Counted from the stretch's first letter, positions 1 through 8,412 are shown. The stretch is 24,570 nt of DNA from Dehalococcoidales bacterium (GCA_016926695.1 JAFGOB010000103.1:1-24570), one strand, 5' to 3'. Notes: generated by a model not told the origin, from the letters alone. Translations and numbers: made by a program.

Positions 1-161
1 CCATCCGATCAAGTCATCTTTTTGAACTGCCTACACGGTCACTAACCCCAAACTGGATACGGTCATAGAGTGCGAGCGTCAACACCTGCCTTTAATATTT
101 AAATAGCATGTATTGAAGCGCTTTTACTTTCCAAAATACCGGAGCCTGATTTAACCTGAAT

Positions 162-554
162 TTACAGTACTTTCAGTCCTGTGCATGCATGAATGATATC
201 ATAGTCCCTATCTTTATGAAAAACATACAAATCATTTTCCAGACATATAGCTGAAATAATACAGTCAACGGTTGATCTGATTGTCCTGCCTTTTGATCTG
301 CATATCCTGTAAATACCGGCGGCATTGATATAAGTATCTATGCCATTCGGATCATAAACCGGAAATTCCAGGAGATAACTTCTTATTGTGTACATCTTCC
401 TTTCTTCTTTTATACCCTGGAGTATTTCCGTAAGTATAATACCGGTTATAGATATTTCTTCTTCATCCTCAATAAGTTCATGGAGTATCCGCCGTTCCGG
501 TGAATTTTCTCCCCTGAAGAAATCAATCCATACACTGGTATCGACAAGGATCAT
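162..554 (-). CDS. vapC: VapC-type PIN-domain toxin ribonuclease
   Basis: A 130-residue PIN-domain protein, the usual length for VapC. Family members are Mg-dependent endoribonucleases that cut tRNA or rRNA when freed from their antitoxin. Visible acidic residues fit the PIN active site: Asp5 in the N-terminal ILVDTSVWIDFF motif, Glu43 in the ITGIILTEILQG segment, Asp97 in STVDCIIS, and Asp115/Asp117/Asp119 in the HKDRDYD loop. The start ATG overlaps the stop of the upstream antitoxin gene by 4 bases, so the two are translationally coupled, which is the classic toxin-antitoxin arrangement. The gene sits at the window edge, beside metabolic genes with which it has no evident link. No truncation is seen. 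The RNA target cannot be predicted from the sequence. Confidence 0.9.
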   Translation of the reverse strand: MILVDTSVWIDFFRGENSPERRILHELIEDEEEISITGIILTEILQGIKEERKMYTIRSYLLEFPVYDPNGIDTYINAAGIYRICRSKGRTIRSTVDCIISAICLENDLYVFHKDRDYDIIHACTGLKVL

Positions 555-751
555 AGCCTGTTTTGCCTTATTTCTTCGAGTTTACCGGTCCAACCTGCTT
601 TTCCTTCCATATCAAGTATTCTCTTTCTTTTTAACTTGCGCACGAGTTCCTCAACCGCATAATTCACAAGGTCTTTTTTGGTCTTCTTGTTTGTCAGCTT
701 TATAGCCTCACTTATCAGCTTTTCATCAAGCTCAATATTGGTCCTTTTCAT
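551..751 (-). CDS. vapB: VapB-type ribbon-helix-helix antitoxin
   Basis: A 66-residue protein whose N-terminus (MKRTNIELDEKLISEAIKL) fits a ribbon-helix-helix DNA-binding strand plus first helix, followed by a basic helix and a C-terminal tail rich in Lys and Arg (KLKRKR). This matches the short VapB antitoxins that bind the partner PIN toxin with the C-terminus and repress their own promoter with the N-terminus. It lies directly upstream of vapC with a 4-base overlap. A GGAG ribosome-binding site lies 7 bases before the ATG on the minus strand. Autoregulation is expected from the family, but I see no clear palindromic operator. Confidence 0.85.
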   Translation of the reverse strand: MKRTNIELDEKLISEAIKLTNKKTKKDLVNYAVEELVRKLKRKRILDMEGKAGWTGKLEEIRQNRL

Positions 752-780
752 CTGCTATCTCCATACAGTCCTATACACAT

Positions 781-809
781 AATTTAGCAAATATTCGTGT
801 ACTATTCAA
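781..809 (-). promoter_or_regulatory. Predicted sigma-70 promoter for vapBC
   Basis: Reading the minus strand, TTGAAT (804-809) and TAAATT (781-786) are separated by 17 bases, a good match to a -35/-10 pair. The start point would fall about 20-25 bases upstream of the vapB ATG, leaving just enough leader for the GGAG ribosome-binding site. Evidence is sequence pattern only. Confidence 0.45.
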
Positions 810-910
810 GAAGTGCCGGAAAGAAAATTGCAGATTGTTTTATTAAGTTAACAGGGCTTGTCGGTTTAGCCTTATTGTTATTACTGCTGATATCTCATCA
901 AGATACGCAC

Positions 911-938
911 TTTCAATTATTTTTGAACATGGTATAAT
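911..938 (+). promoter_or_regulatory. Predicted promoter for the PNPOx-like gene
   Basis: A perfect TATAAT box (933-938) lies about 57 bases before the ATG at 995. The best upstream partner is TTTCAA (911-916) with a 16-base spacer; the -35 match is weak. Pattern evidence only. Confidence 0.35.
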
Positions 939-994
939 TCTAATAACACCCCGGGTAAAATACAGAATAAACAATAATAACGGAGGAAAAATAC

Positions 995-1387
995 ATGCAG
1001 GAAGTCTATGAATTTTTAAAGAAAAGCGGGGCCTATTATCTGGCAACAATGGATGGTGACCAGCCGAGGGTGCGTCCCTTCGGAACAGTCAACATCTTTG
1101 ATAATAAACTATATATTCAAACCGGTAAGTCAAAGGATGTTTCCAAACAAATGGGGAAAAATCCCAGGATCGAAATTTGCGCCTTCAATGAAGGCAAATG
1201 GATTCGTGTTCAGGCAACGGCTGTTGACGACGATCGTGTAGAAGCAAAGGAGAGCATGCTCGAAGCCTATCCTAATTTAAAGGCGGTTTATTCTGCAACA
1301 GACAGCAACACTCAGGTCCTTTATCTGAAAGACGCCACGGCTACCATCGCTTCCTTTACGAGCGAACCGAAAGTAATTAATTTTTGA
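995..1387 (+). CDS. Pyridoxamine 5'-phosphate oxidase-like FMN-binding protein
   Basis: A 130-residue split-barrel flavoprotein of the PNPOx-like superfamily. The start MQEVYEFLKKSGAYYLAT is followed by the typical DGDQPRVRPFG strand-turn-strand (about residues 21-31), where the RPFG stretch contributes to the FMN site in relatives, and by LYIQTGKSKDVSKQM and NPRIEICAF segments. Proteins of this size are usually small homodimeric FMN- or F420-binding proteins of uncertain substrate. True PdxH is longer (about 210 residues), so a vitamin B6 role is unlikely. The start is supported by a GGAGG ribosome-binding site 8 bases or so upstream. It is a single gene with its own promoter-like sequence, 182 bases ahead of the SDR gene. 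Confidence 0.8.
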   Translation: MQEVYEFLKKSGAYYLATMDGDQPRVRPFGTVNIFDNKLYIQTGKSKDVSKQMGKNPRIEICAFNEGKWIRVQATAVDDDRVEAKESMLEAYPNLKAVYSATDSNTQVLYLKDATATIASFTSEPKVINF

Positions 1388-1498
1388 TGTTCGTGCAAAA
1401 AGGTCTGTTATTCAATTGTCTGACCACAGTGTGTGTCATGCTGGATACCGACATCGCCTTCTCACCCGTCGGGCAGCATCATCAGGGTGGGGTGGATT

Positions 1499-1527
1499 TT
1501 GATTTTAATACCTTTTTGTACTATGGT
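1499..1527 (+). promoter_or_regulatory. Predicted promoter for the SDR gene
   Basis: TTGATT (1499-1504) and TATGGT (1522-1527) with a 17-base spacer lie upstream of the AAGGAG ribosome-binding site (1558-1563) and the ATG at 1570. Nothing else was recognised in the 182-base gap between the PNPOx-like gene and this gene. Pattern evidence only. Confidence 0.4.
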
Positions 1528-1569
1528 CAATTTTAGTTTATGAAAAATAATAATGAAAAGGAGAATTGA

Positions 1570-2391
1570 ATGACGGATAGAGGGATTTTCGACCTTACGG
1601 GGAAAGTTGCCCTTATTACCGGCGGCAGTAGAGGTATCGGCCGGTCTATTGCCGAGGCTGTTGCCGCCTTCGGGGCTGATGTCGCCATCGCAGCCCGCGA
1701 CCAGGGCAAGATCAATGAAACGCTGGGTATACTGGAAAAGTACAACGTCAGGACTCTGGGAATATCCGCCGACATGATGAAAGAAGAAGATATCAAGAGA
1801 ATGGTCGATGACACCATGAATAAATTCGGCCGCATTGATATCCTTTTCAATAATGCCGGTATTGCCAGGACTCAGCGTCCGATACACGAGGAAATCATTA
1901 CTGATTTCGATACCGTCATCGCCACCGACCTGAGAGGACCTTTCATCGTATTAAAGTATGTCCTGCCTATCATGATTAAACAGAACAAGGGCTCCATCAT
2001 CAATACCTCGTCTACGGCCGGTGTGAGAGCGGAACTGCCGGAAATCGCCCCAATCGCTTACTGCGCTGCTAAAGCAGGCGTTAATGTTATGACCCAGATC
2101 GCCGCTCTCGAGTATGCTAAATACAATATTCGGGTGAACTGTATTGCCCCGGGTATACATCATTCAGAGCTCGGCCATGATAATCCCTCCAAGCCAGCCG
2201 CCCCTACCACTCCGGAAGAAATAGCTCTTATGAAAGAAAGAGGCCAAAAAATACACGATGATATCCCGATGGGGCGCATGGCCCAAACCGACGAACTGGC
2301 AGGTCTGGCTGTCCTGCTGGCTTCTGACGCCTCCAGCTACATCACCGGCCAGGTCATCATCCAGGACGGCGGCCGGTCAATCAAACACTAG
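1570..2391 (+). CDS. Short-chain dehydrogenase/reductase (SDR, classical type)
   Basis: A 273-residue classical SDR that would oxidise an alcohol or reduce a ketone with NAD(P)H. The nucleotide-binding motif TGGSRGIG lies at residues 17-24. The structural NNAG motif is at 94-97, the catalytic Ser in the NTSSTAG segment (147/148), and the active-site Tyr164-x3-Lys168 pair in IAYCAAKAG. The C-terminus SYITGQVIIQDGG is standard for the family. The Arg at position 43 (AARD) suggests possible NADP preference, but this is weak. The start is set by AAGGAG six bases before the ATG. The gene is followed by a perfect palindrome, so it is probably transcribed alone. The neighbouring flavoprotein and OYE-type reductase suggest a shared role in a cyclic or phenolic ketone pathway. 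The substrate is unknown. Confidence 0.9.
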   Translation: MTDRGIFDLTGKVALITGGSRGIGRSIAEAVAAFGADVAIAARDQGKINETLGILEKYNVRTLGISADMMKEEDIKRMVDDTMNKFGRIDILFNNAGIARTQRPIHEEIITDFDTVIATDLRGPFIVLKYVLPIMIKQNKGSIINTSSTAGVRAELPEIAPIAYCAAKAGVNVMTQIAALEYAKYNIRVNCIAPGIHHSELGHDNPSKPAAPTTPEEIALMKERGQKIHDDIPMGRMAQTDELAGLAVLLASDASSYITGQVIIQDGGRSIKH

Positions 2392-2416
2392 GATTTAACT
2401 CAATCTGATATCGCAT

Positions 2417-2442
2417 AAAGGCCTCCCGGCCGGGAGGCCTTT
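2417..2442 (+). terminator. Palindromic terminator after the SDR gene
   Basis: A perfect 26-base palindrome: arms AAAGGCCTCCCGG and CCGGGAGGCCTTT with no spacer, 25 bases after the SDR stop. The right arm ends in TTT, but no longer T-run follows, so termination may be partial. It separates the SDR gene from the next plus-strand gene. Confidence 0.6.
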
Positions 2443-2484
2443 AACATTTCTCCTTTGTACTGACTGAGGGTATTTCTCTAACGG

Positions 2485-2513
2485 TTGATATTTTCCGGGA
2501 GGTTGATTATATT
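2485..2513 (+). promoter_or_regulatory. Predicted sigma-70 promoter for the flavoprotein gene
   Basis: TTGATA (2485-2490) and TATATT (2508-2513) with a 17-base spacer are a strong consensus match. The start would be near 2520, followed by AGGAGG (2536-2541) and the coding region. This supports independent transcription after the SDR terminator. Confidence 0.6.
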
Positions 2514-2553
2514 TACTGCAGTCCCTATTTAAAAAAGGAGGACTCACGTTAAA

Positions 2554-4080
2554 TTGAACAAACATGACCTTGATTCAATCGTAATCGGCTATTTACCTCC
2601 GGGCATCCCACCACCCTTCCGGAGACGTAAAGACATGGTACCTGAAAGGGTATTCGACTTTGAGATTCCCCCTCCTCCGATTCCATCCGCCGACATCAAG
2701 AAAGAGATAGAGGCCGAAGTCGTGGTGGTAGGCGCCGGCATAGCAGGGTTAAGCGCTGCGCTTTCAGCATCAGAGGCCGGAGCAAGTACCATTCTGTTAG
2801 AAAAGACGGACAGAGTCCAGGCCCGCGGCCTTGATAATGCCTTCATCGATAGCCGGCTTCAAAAGAAGCTGGGAATCGAAATCGATAAAAATGAAGTGAT
2901 ATTGAACTTTATGAAATATTGCTCCAATAAACCGGACCAGAGATTAGTCCGTATGTGGGCGGAGGGCAGCGGCGAGACCGCTGACTGGCTGATGGATATG
3001 ACGGATTCTGCCGGAATCGAGGTGATTATCTGTAAATATCCTCCCCCGCCGATGTTCGATAATGCCACGGAATATTATCCCCAGTACTCGGTAACCCACC
3101 AGTTCACTGATGAAAAGCTGGTGGCAAAATGTTTGCTGGACAATGCCCTCAAGAAGGGTGCTACAGCATATTTCAGGACCAGAGCCAAACAATTGCTGAG
3201 GAAAGGCAACGGTAGGGTTACCGGCGTCATTGCCCAAAACTTAAAAGGTGAATATATTCGGTACAATGCTTCCAAAGCTGTAATATTATGTACCGGAGAT
3301 TATGCCAGTAATTCCCAGATGATGGCCAAATACTGTCCGCAGTCGGCCTATCTTCCACCGATGATACCCACCTCTACAGGTGACGGTCACCTGATGGCCA
3401 TGTGGATCGGTGCTGTCATGGAGCCGGGACCCCACTCCCCCATGACCCATGGTCCCGCCGGCCCCCTGCTCAGCTCGGCCTTTCTCCAGGTCAATCTCCT
3501 GGGAGAGCGCTTCCAAAACGAAGATGTGCCGATTCAAAGCAACGTCAATGCTATCGAGAGGCAACCCGGAAAAACGGCCTGGCAGGTATTCGATTCAAAG
3601 TACCCGCAGGAGATCCCTTACCACGGGATAGGCCTGGGGAAAATCCTGGTAGCAACCGAAAAAATCCAGCAGGATGTCGCCAAAATATCGATAACAGCCG
3701 GCTCTATTGAAGATCTGGCAGCAAAAATGAAAGTGCCTGTCGAAACGTTTACTGCAACGGTAAACAGGTACAACGAGCTGGCGCGATTGGGGAAAGACCT
3801 GGACTTCGGCAAGCGTTCTGACCGCATGTCGCCTCTGGATAAGCCCCCCTATTACGCCGGCAAAGCGGGCTACATTCTTCTGGCTGTTATGGGCGGCCTG
3901 AACATCAACCGCTATCTTCAACCGCTGGATAAAGACTGGAAGGTTATTAACGGCCTCTATCTTGCGGGCAATACCATGGGAAACCGGTTCGCAGGGGACT
4001 ATCCTACCATGTGCCCCGGACTCAGCCATGGAATGTCCATACACTTCGGACGAATAGCGGGTCTGAATGCAGCCACCTGA
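2554..4080 (+). CDS. FAD-dependent oxidoreductase, fumarate reductase/3-ketosteroid dehydrogenase-like
   Basis: A 508-residue soluble flavoprotein. After a Pro-rich N-terminal extension of about 50 residues there is an FAD dinucleotide fold (VVVVGAGIAGLSAAL, Gly60/Gly62/Gly65, with the ribose-binding Glu83). The C-terminus carries the second FAD motif (GLYLAGNTMGNRF ... HGMSIHFGRIAG), and the MGGLNIN segment is typical of the fumarate reductase / urocanate reductase / ketosteroid dehydrogenase group, which move hydride across C=C bonds. No heme-binding or FMN-attachment domain and no signal peptide are visible, so it is probably cytoplasmic. Translation starts at TTG, 12 bases after AGGAGG; the first in-frame ATG is codon 28, so the N-terminus is uncertain. 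It converges with the OYE-type gene. BaiJ-like or KstD-like chemistry is possible, but the substrate is not identifiable. Confidence 0.82.
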   Translation: MNKHDLDSIVIGYLPPGIPPPFRRRKDMVPERVFDFEIPPPPIPSADIKKEIEAEVVVVGAGIAGLSAALSASEAGASTILLEKTDRVQARGLDNAFIDSRLQKKLGIEIDKNEVILNFMKYCSNKPDQRLVRMWAEGSGETADWLMDMTDSAGIEVIICKYPPPPMFDNATEYYPQYSVTHQFTDEKLVAKCLLDNALKKGATAYFRTRAKQLLRKGNGRVTGVIAQNLKGEYIRYNASKAVILCTGDYASNSQMMAKYCPQSAYLPPMIPTSTGDGHLMAMWIGAVMEPGPHSPMTHGPAGPLLSSAFLQVNLLGERFQNEDVPIQSNVNAIERQPGKTAWQVFDSKYPQEIPYHGIGLGKILVATEKIQQDVAKISITAGSIEDLAAKMKVPVETFTATVNRYNELARLGKDLDFGKRSDRMSPLDKPPYYAGKAGYILLAVMGGLNINRYLQPLDKDWKVINGLYLAGNTMGNRFAGDYPTMCPGLSHGMSIHFGRIAGLNAAT

Positions 4081-4188
4081 TCTATCATTTCGAATACTCC
4101 GTGAAAACTACATGTTACCCTTCTCTGTGACCGGAGATGATGGACCGGACCGGCTTCTGATACAGCCCGGGGTTATTTACGATGGTAT

Positions 4189-6285
4189 TCAGATATCCCG
4201 GGCTATGGAGAAGGCCATACCGGTAGCCTGCTGAATGTTCTTGGCAGCCAGACAATCACCGATCTGATAGAACACGGGAGCGCAGAAACGGAGAGCATCG
4301 GCTTCGGCATGCAGCGGGCGCTGTCCGATTGCATAGACAACCGTACCGGCAGCAAAGAGCTGTTTGCTCTCTTTCTCTCCGTCAGCCCGCATAGCCCTGC
4401 CGACGGTATTTGAGGTACCCCTGGCTGCCTGTACCGTTTTGCTCACCGGCAGAGAAAAGTCGCTACCCACGTATCCGCCGATAACGCCCTTCTCATTTAT
4501 TTCTACGACTCTGGTGGCTGTGAATATCCGTATGCCATACCTCTTTATCTCATTATTTAAAGCCAAACCGTGGCATTGATTTCCCCCATCGTTCAGGCAC
4601 TCCATCATTTCTATGATAGTAACTTTACGACGGAGACCTGCCAGATAGATGCCCAGCTCAACACCCACCAGCCCTCCGCCAATTATAACTACATTATCAC
4701 CGCATTTTTCCGGATGATAATATACTTCTTCCGCTCCCATGACATTATTTCCTTTAATTCCCGGAATATCGGGTATCACTGGTTTTGCCCCAAGTGCCGC
4801 GATGATAACGTCAGCTTCGGCGGCCTGCGCACACTCAGGTGTTACTTCGGTATTTATTCTTACGTCTATCGGTGCACGGAAGACCATCCTGGCCTGATAG
4901 TCCAGGTATTCGGCAAGATGCTGTTTAAAGGGCACCTTTTGCTCGCATCTGAGAACGCCGCCGAGGCGGTTGCCCTTTTCACACAGGATAACTTTATGCC
5001 CCCGCTGGGAAGCGGTCAGGGCTGCCTGCATGCCGGCTACTCCGCCGCCCGCTACCAGTACAGTCTTTTTAATGGCCTGCGGCAGCGCATGCCTGGAATC
5101 CAATTCATACCCGATCTCGGGATTCACGGCGCAACTGTACTCGTACCTGGATAAAACAGTGGAAAAACAGGTCAGACAGCGCAGGCAGGGCCTTATTTCA
5201 TCAGACTTGCCCTCGCGCGCTTTTTGAGGCATAAAGGGATCGGCCATGAGTGCGCGTCCGGCTACTACAACATCCGCCTGGCCGGATGCGATGATTTCTT
5301 CCATCAGTCCGGGATCGCCTAGAGCGCCCACCGTTGCTATCGGAGTTTTAACATGTTTTTTTATCTCAGCCGCATATTTAACGTTAACTCCATCCGGCAG
5401 GAACATGCTGGGATGCGTAATGGTAAATACCTCCGGCACTTCGTGATTCCCGGCCGATACATGGATCAGGTCTGCCTTCCCTTCCAGTTTTTTAGCTATC
5501 TCTATGCCTTCTTCGATACCGTATCCGCCTTCATAGCACATGGATCCGCTCATACGGACCTCTACCGGAAAGTCCCGGCCGCACAGCTCTTTTATTCTTG
5601 TTAGAATAGCCAGCGGTAAACGGCAGCGGTTCTCCAGGCTGCCGCCCCACCTGTCACGGCGTTTGTTTATTCCCGGATCTAAAAACTGGTTGAGGAGCCA
5701 GCCGTGACCGGCATGGACCATTACCATGCCGAATCCGCAGTATTTGGCAAAAGCCGCCGCCGACCCGTAGGCCTCGATCGTTTCCTCTATTACGGGTTCC
5801 GGCATAGCCGGTACAAAGTCTCCGATTGCGTTGGGGCCATCGACGACCCCGTAAATCTGGTTGCCCCTTTTTTTACTGAGATAAGCATTCGCGCCGGCAT
5901 GCCATAACTCTATGGTCGCAACCGCTCCATGCCGGCTGATAGCGCTGGCCAGGCGGTAAAGAGGAGGAGCCAGACCGGGATCGTCCAGAGCGGGATTGTT
6001 AATAGGCCCTCCGCAGCCCCTCTTGCTATCCGGTACGGCAGAACCGAAATTAACACTCGCCGCACCTCCCAGGGCCAGGTTCTCAAAGAAACCGATAGTC
6101 TCATCCAGAGGATAGCTTCTTGATGAATAATAACAATAGCCTAGAGGAGCGGCAAATAAACGGTTGCGAAAAAGGGTATTCCCCAGCTTGATAGGAGAGA
6201 AAAGATGAGGATATTTACATTCGTACATTTTTCTGTTTGCCGCTGCGCTGAGCGGCTGCTCCCTGTAATATATTTGGTCAGCCAA
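4189..6285 (-). CDS. NADH:flavin oxidoreductase / 2,4-dienoyl-CoA reductase-like Fe-S flavoenzyme (OYE family)
   Basis: A 698-residue three-part enzyme like 2,4-dienoyl-CoA reductase, BaiCD/BaiH and trimethylamine dehydrogenase. An FMN TIM barrel (about 25-360, starting YPHLFSPIKLGN) is followed by a [4Fe-4S] site Cys367-x2-Cys370-x2-Cys373-x11-Cys385, an FAD domain (VAGGGVAGMQAAL near 411-423) and an NAD(P)H domain (VVIIGGGLVGVE near 532-543). Such enzymes reduce activated C=C bonds using NAD(P)H. The catalytic-loop segment reads HAGHGWLLNQFLDP, with Trp196 where Old Yellow Enzyme has Tyr. The reported start is TTG with no visible Shine-Dalgarno; the ATG at 6228 (codon 20, MYECKYPHLFSP) fits the family N-terminus better but also lacks one. 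It lies downstream of the TRAP operon, beyond a hairpin. Confidence 0.9.
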   Translation of the reverse strand: MADQIYYREQPLSAAANRKMYECKYPHLFSPIKLGNTLFRNRLFAAPLGYCYYSSRSYPLDETIGFFENLALGGAASVNFGSAVPDSKRGCGGPINNPALDDPGLAPPLYRLASAISRHGAVATIELWHAGANAYLSKKRGNQIYGVVDGPNAIGDFVPAMPEPVIEETIEAYGSAAAFAKYCGFGMVMVHAGHGWLLNQFLDPGINKRRDRWGGSLENRCRLPLAILTRIKELCGRDFPVEVRMSGSMCYEGGYGIEEGIEIAKKLEGKADLIHVSAGNHEVPEVFTITHPSMFLPDGVNVKYAAEIKKHVKTPIATVGALGDPGLMEEIIASGQADVVVAGRALMADPFMPQKAREGKSDEIRPCLRCLTCFSTVLSRYEYSCAVNPEIGYELDSRHALPQAIKKTVLVAGGGVAGMQAALTASQRGHKVILCEKGNRLGGVLRCEQKVPFKQHLAEYLDYQARMVFRAPIDVRINTEVTPECAQAAEADVIIAALGAKPVIPDIPGIKGNNVMGAEEVYYHPEKCGDNVVIIGGGLVGVELGIYLAGLRRKVTIIEMMECLNDGGNQCHGLALNNEIKRYGIRIFTATRVVEINEKGVIGGYVGSDFSLPVSKTVQAARGTSNTVGRAMRADGEKESKQLFAAGTVVYAIGQRPLHAEADALRFCAPVFYQIGDCLAAKNIQQATGMAFSIARDI

Positions 6286-6388
6286 TGCGGATTTAGCACA
6301 CCGGATTAAACTACTTTACACCAAATACAGTCCAAATCCAATCCCGACTGATGCTCTTCTTCGAACGGTTGAAAACCGTAATAGCGAA

Positions 6389-6422
6389 ATTAGTACCCCC
6401 CGGCAAGCCGGGGGGTACTAAT
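6389..6422 (-). terminator. Long hairpin downstream of the TRAP operon
   Basis: A perfect 16-base-pair inverted repeat with a 2-base spacer (arms around TAGTACCCCCCGGC and GCCGGGGGGTACTA), 40 bases past the dctM stop. On the minus strand it is followed only by a short T-run (ATTTCGC), so it may end or attenuate TRAP transcription before the OYE-type gene. The 177-base gap 6286-6462 holds nothing else I recognise. Confidence 0.6.
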
Positions 6423-6462
6423 CACAAATCTTATATTTCACTAACACTATAATGTTTTTTTA

Positions 6463-7761
6463 TCACTTGATCATCATACCCGGCAGCCAGAGGCTTATCG
6501 AGGGAACCGCAATAATCAATGCCAGGAAGATAAACAAAGTGGCAAGAAACGGGGACACACCCTTTAGAAGTTTATCCATGGGTACATCGAAAGCAGTCCT
6601 CATCAGGAACAACTCCAGTCCCATCGGGGGAGTAATAAGTCCTATCTGCATATTGACCACATATAGTACTCCGAACCAGATGGGGTTAAAGCCGATTTCT
6701 ACTATCACTGGAACAAATATAGGAATAGTGAGAAGCATAATAGTGATGCCGTCAAGGAAACATCCCAGGATTATCAGCAAGACGTTGATCGATATAATTA
6801 CTATCCATGGAGACATATTGGAATCCGTAACCAGCCCGGTTACCAGCTTGACAACATTGGAAGCGCCGATAACGTAGGAAAAAATCCAGGCACCGATCAT
6901 CATAAACAGGATCATGCCATTGATTTTAGCTGTTTCCATCAGCGCCCGCTTGAGTCCCTGCCACCGTAACTTGAAAAAGGCGACCCCGATCAACAAAACG
7001 GCTACTACACCCACACCGGCCGCTTCAGTGGGAGAAGCCACTCCCAGGTATATCGAGCCCAATATGCAAAACATTATCACTACGATGGGCCAAACCAGCC
7101 TGAGTGAGAAAAACCTCTCCTTCCAGGTAACTCCGCCTATGGCCGGTCCGAGTTTCGGATTACGGGTGCATAGAAGAATAGCCACCGTAGCCAGCATGGC
7201 TGCCAGTAAAATCCCGGGTAGTATGCCGGCCATAAAGAGACGTCCAATTGATGTCTCTGACAGAACGCCGTAGATAATCATCCCCGCACTGGGAGGTATC
7301 AATGGTCCCAGAGATCCCCCGCAGCAGAGCCCGCCCATAGATAAACCTTCATCATAACCGTATCTTTCAAATTCAGGCTTGGCTATTTTCCCTACCGCCA
7401 GAATCGCAGCCGCGCTGGTACCAACGGCAGCAGATATGGCTGCCTCTCCCAGGATGCTGGTAACAATGAGTCCTCCGTTAATACGGGAAAGCCAGGCACG
7501 TGCAGCGCGATATATTTGTTCCCCAATTGGTGTCTCGGCAATCAGAGAGGCTAAGAAGACGAATAATGGCAGCGGTACCCAGTTCAGATTATAGAGGGTG
7601 TTGAAGGTAGTCCAGCCTATTTTGTCCAGGCTCATGGGGCCGTATGTAAAGTAGGCAACAAAGATCGCTATAAATCCCAGTGAATAGATAACAGGCAAGC
7701 CCATCATCATAAGAAAGAGCATACCTGCTACGCATACTATTGCTCCAGTAGTAAAATCCAT
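6463..7761 (-). CDS. dctM: TRAP transporter large permease, DctM family
   Basis: A 432-residue, almost entirely hydrophobic protein of the length expected for DctM, the 12-helix channel subunit of tripartite ATP-independent periplasmic transporters. Family features include the N-terminal MLFLMMMGLPVIYSLGF helix, the GLCCGGSLGPLIPPSAGMI loop (the conserved GxLGxLIPPS motif) and the C-terminal GLITPPMGLELF segment. It moves the substrate across the membrane with Na+ or H+ after delivery by DctP. It starts 15 bases after the dctQ stop, preceded by an AAGGTAGG ribosome-binding site, so it is in the same operon. The ligand cannot be read from the permease. Neighbouring genes suggest an aromatic, cyclic or short organic acid. 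Confidence 0.93.
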   Translation of the reverse strand: MDFTTGAIVCVAGMLFLMMMGLPVIYSLGFIAIFVAYFTYGPMSLDKIGWTTFNTLYNLNWVPLPLFVFLASLIAETPIGEQIYRAARAWLSRINGGLIVTSILGEAAISAAVGTSAAAILAVGKIAKPEFERYGYDEGLSMGGLCCGGSLGPLIPPSAGMIIYGVLSETSIGRLFMAGILPGILLAAMLATVAILLCTRNPKLGPAIGGVTWKERFFSLRLVWPIVVIMFCILGSIYLGVASPTEAAGVGVVAVLLIGVAFFKLRWQGLKRALMETAKINGMILFMMIGAWIFSYVIGASNVVKLVTGLVTDSNMSPWIVIISINVLLIILGCFLDGITIMLLTIPIFVPVIVEIGFNPIWFGVLYVVNMQIGLITPPMGLELFLMRTAFDVPMDKLLKGVSPFLATLFIFLALIIAVPSISLWLPGMMIK

Positions 7762-7776
7762 TAGCTACCTACCTTT

Positions 7777-8334
7777 CTAATCACTTTTAATTTCAGATGT
7801 TTTGCTCTGCCCGGAATGCTCTCCGCTATTCTTTCGCATTTCATAAATCCCCTCCACTATTTCTCCTATGAGAACAATAAAGAGAAAGGAATAACAAATG
7901 GGTACGACAAGTTTGATAGGACCCAGAGGCAACGCCATGGCTGATTGGCTGATCTGGCCTATTTGCAGGGCATAAACGGCATTTTCCCAGCTCTTCCAGA
8001 TCAGCAAAGAGCAAAAAACCATAGCCATGATTGGGAAAAGGGTGCTGCTAAGAATTAACTTAAATCTATAAGGAAAACGGCTTGAAATAAGATCGTTTTT
8101 AACATTTAGCCTCAGCTTTTCAACTCCGGCCACGGCCAGGACACCGCAGAACAGGAGAAACATGGCGCTAAATTCATAGGTAGCCGCCTGCGGTGAATTC
8201 AGGGCATACCTCATAAATACACCATAGGTCTGGAATACCGCGATCAGCAATATCAGAATCCCGCTGATCAACAGCAGGAGGTTCGCAATGGTATTCTCCC
8301 ATCGATTCTTGAACCGTACAAATTTCTCAAACAA
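7777..8334 (-). CDS. dctQ: TRAP transporter small permease, DctQ family
   Basis: A membrane protein of about 185 residues with four predicted hydrophobic helices (starting at NTIANLLLLISGILILLIAV, FSAMFLLFCGVLAVAGVE, LILSSTLFPIMAMVFCSLLI and KLVVPICYSFLFIVLIGEIV), the DctQ pattern. It bridges DctM and the extracytoplasmic binding protein. I place the start at the TTG at 8334, which lies 8 bases after AGGAG. The longer reading starts at GTG 8343, but that codon abuts the ribosome-binding site and is unlikely. It lies between dctM (15 bases downstream) and dctP (about 95 bases upstream, with a strong hairpin in the gap). The C-terminal tail is hydrophilic and cytoplasmic. Confidence 0.88.
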   Translation of the reverse strand: MFEKFVRFKNRWENTIANLLLLISGILILLIAVFQTYGVFMRYALNSPQAATYEFSAMFLLFCGVLAVAGVEKLRLNVKNDLISSRFPYRFKLILSSTLFPIMAMVFCSLLIWKSWENAVYALQIGQISQSAMALPLGPIKLVVPICYSFLFIVLIGEIVEGIYEMRKNSGEHSGQSKTSEIKSD

Positions 8335-8381
8335 TTTCCACACTCCTGTAGGGGTATCAGGCAGTCTTTTTGATTATTAAG

Positions 8382-8412
8382 CTCTTCCGGCGGCTTTAAG
8401 CCGCCGGAAGAG
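8382..8412 (-). terminator. Intercistronic hairpin between dctP and dctQ
   Basis: A perfect 13-base-pair stem (CTCTTCCGGCGGC / GCCGCCGGAAGAG) with a TTTAA loop, 18 bases past the dctP stop. No T-run follows on the minus strand, so it is more likely a partial terminator or 3'-end stabiliser that lets the binding protein be made in excess over the permeases, as seen in many binding-protein-dependent transporter operons. Confidence 0.6.

Noticed and set aside
810..819. CCGGCACTTC (minus strand) identical to part of the bicupin promoter
   Set aside because: A 10-base match is expected by chance many times in a window this size, and here it lies upstream of rather than within the vapBC promoter.
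3595..4044. Minus-strand open frame of 149 codons
   Set aside because: Antisense to the FAD-dependent oxidoreductase, with no family pattern.
4570..5154. Plus-strand open frame of 194 codons
   Set aside because: It mirrors the OYE-type gene on the other strand; the minus-strand product has full family motifs.
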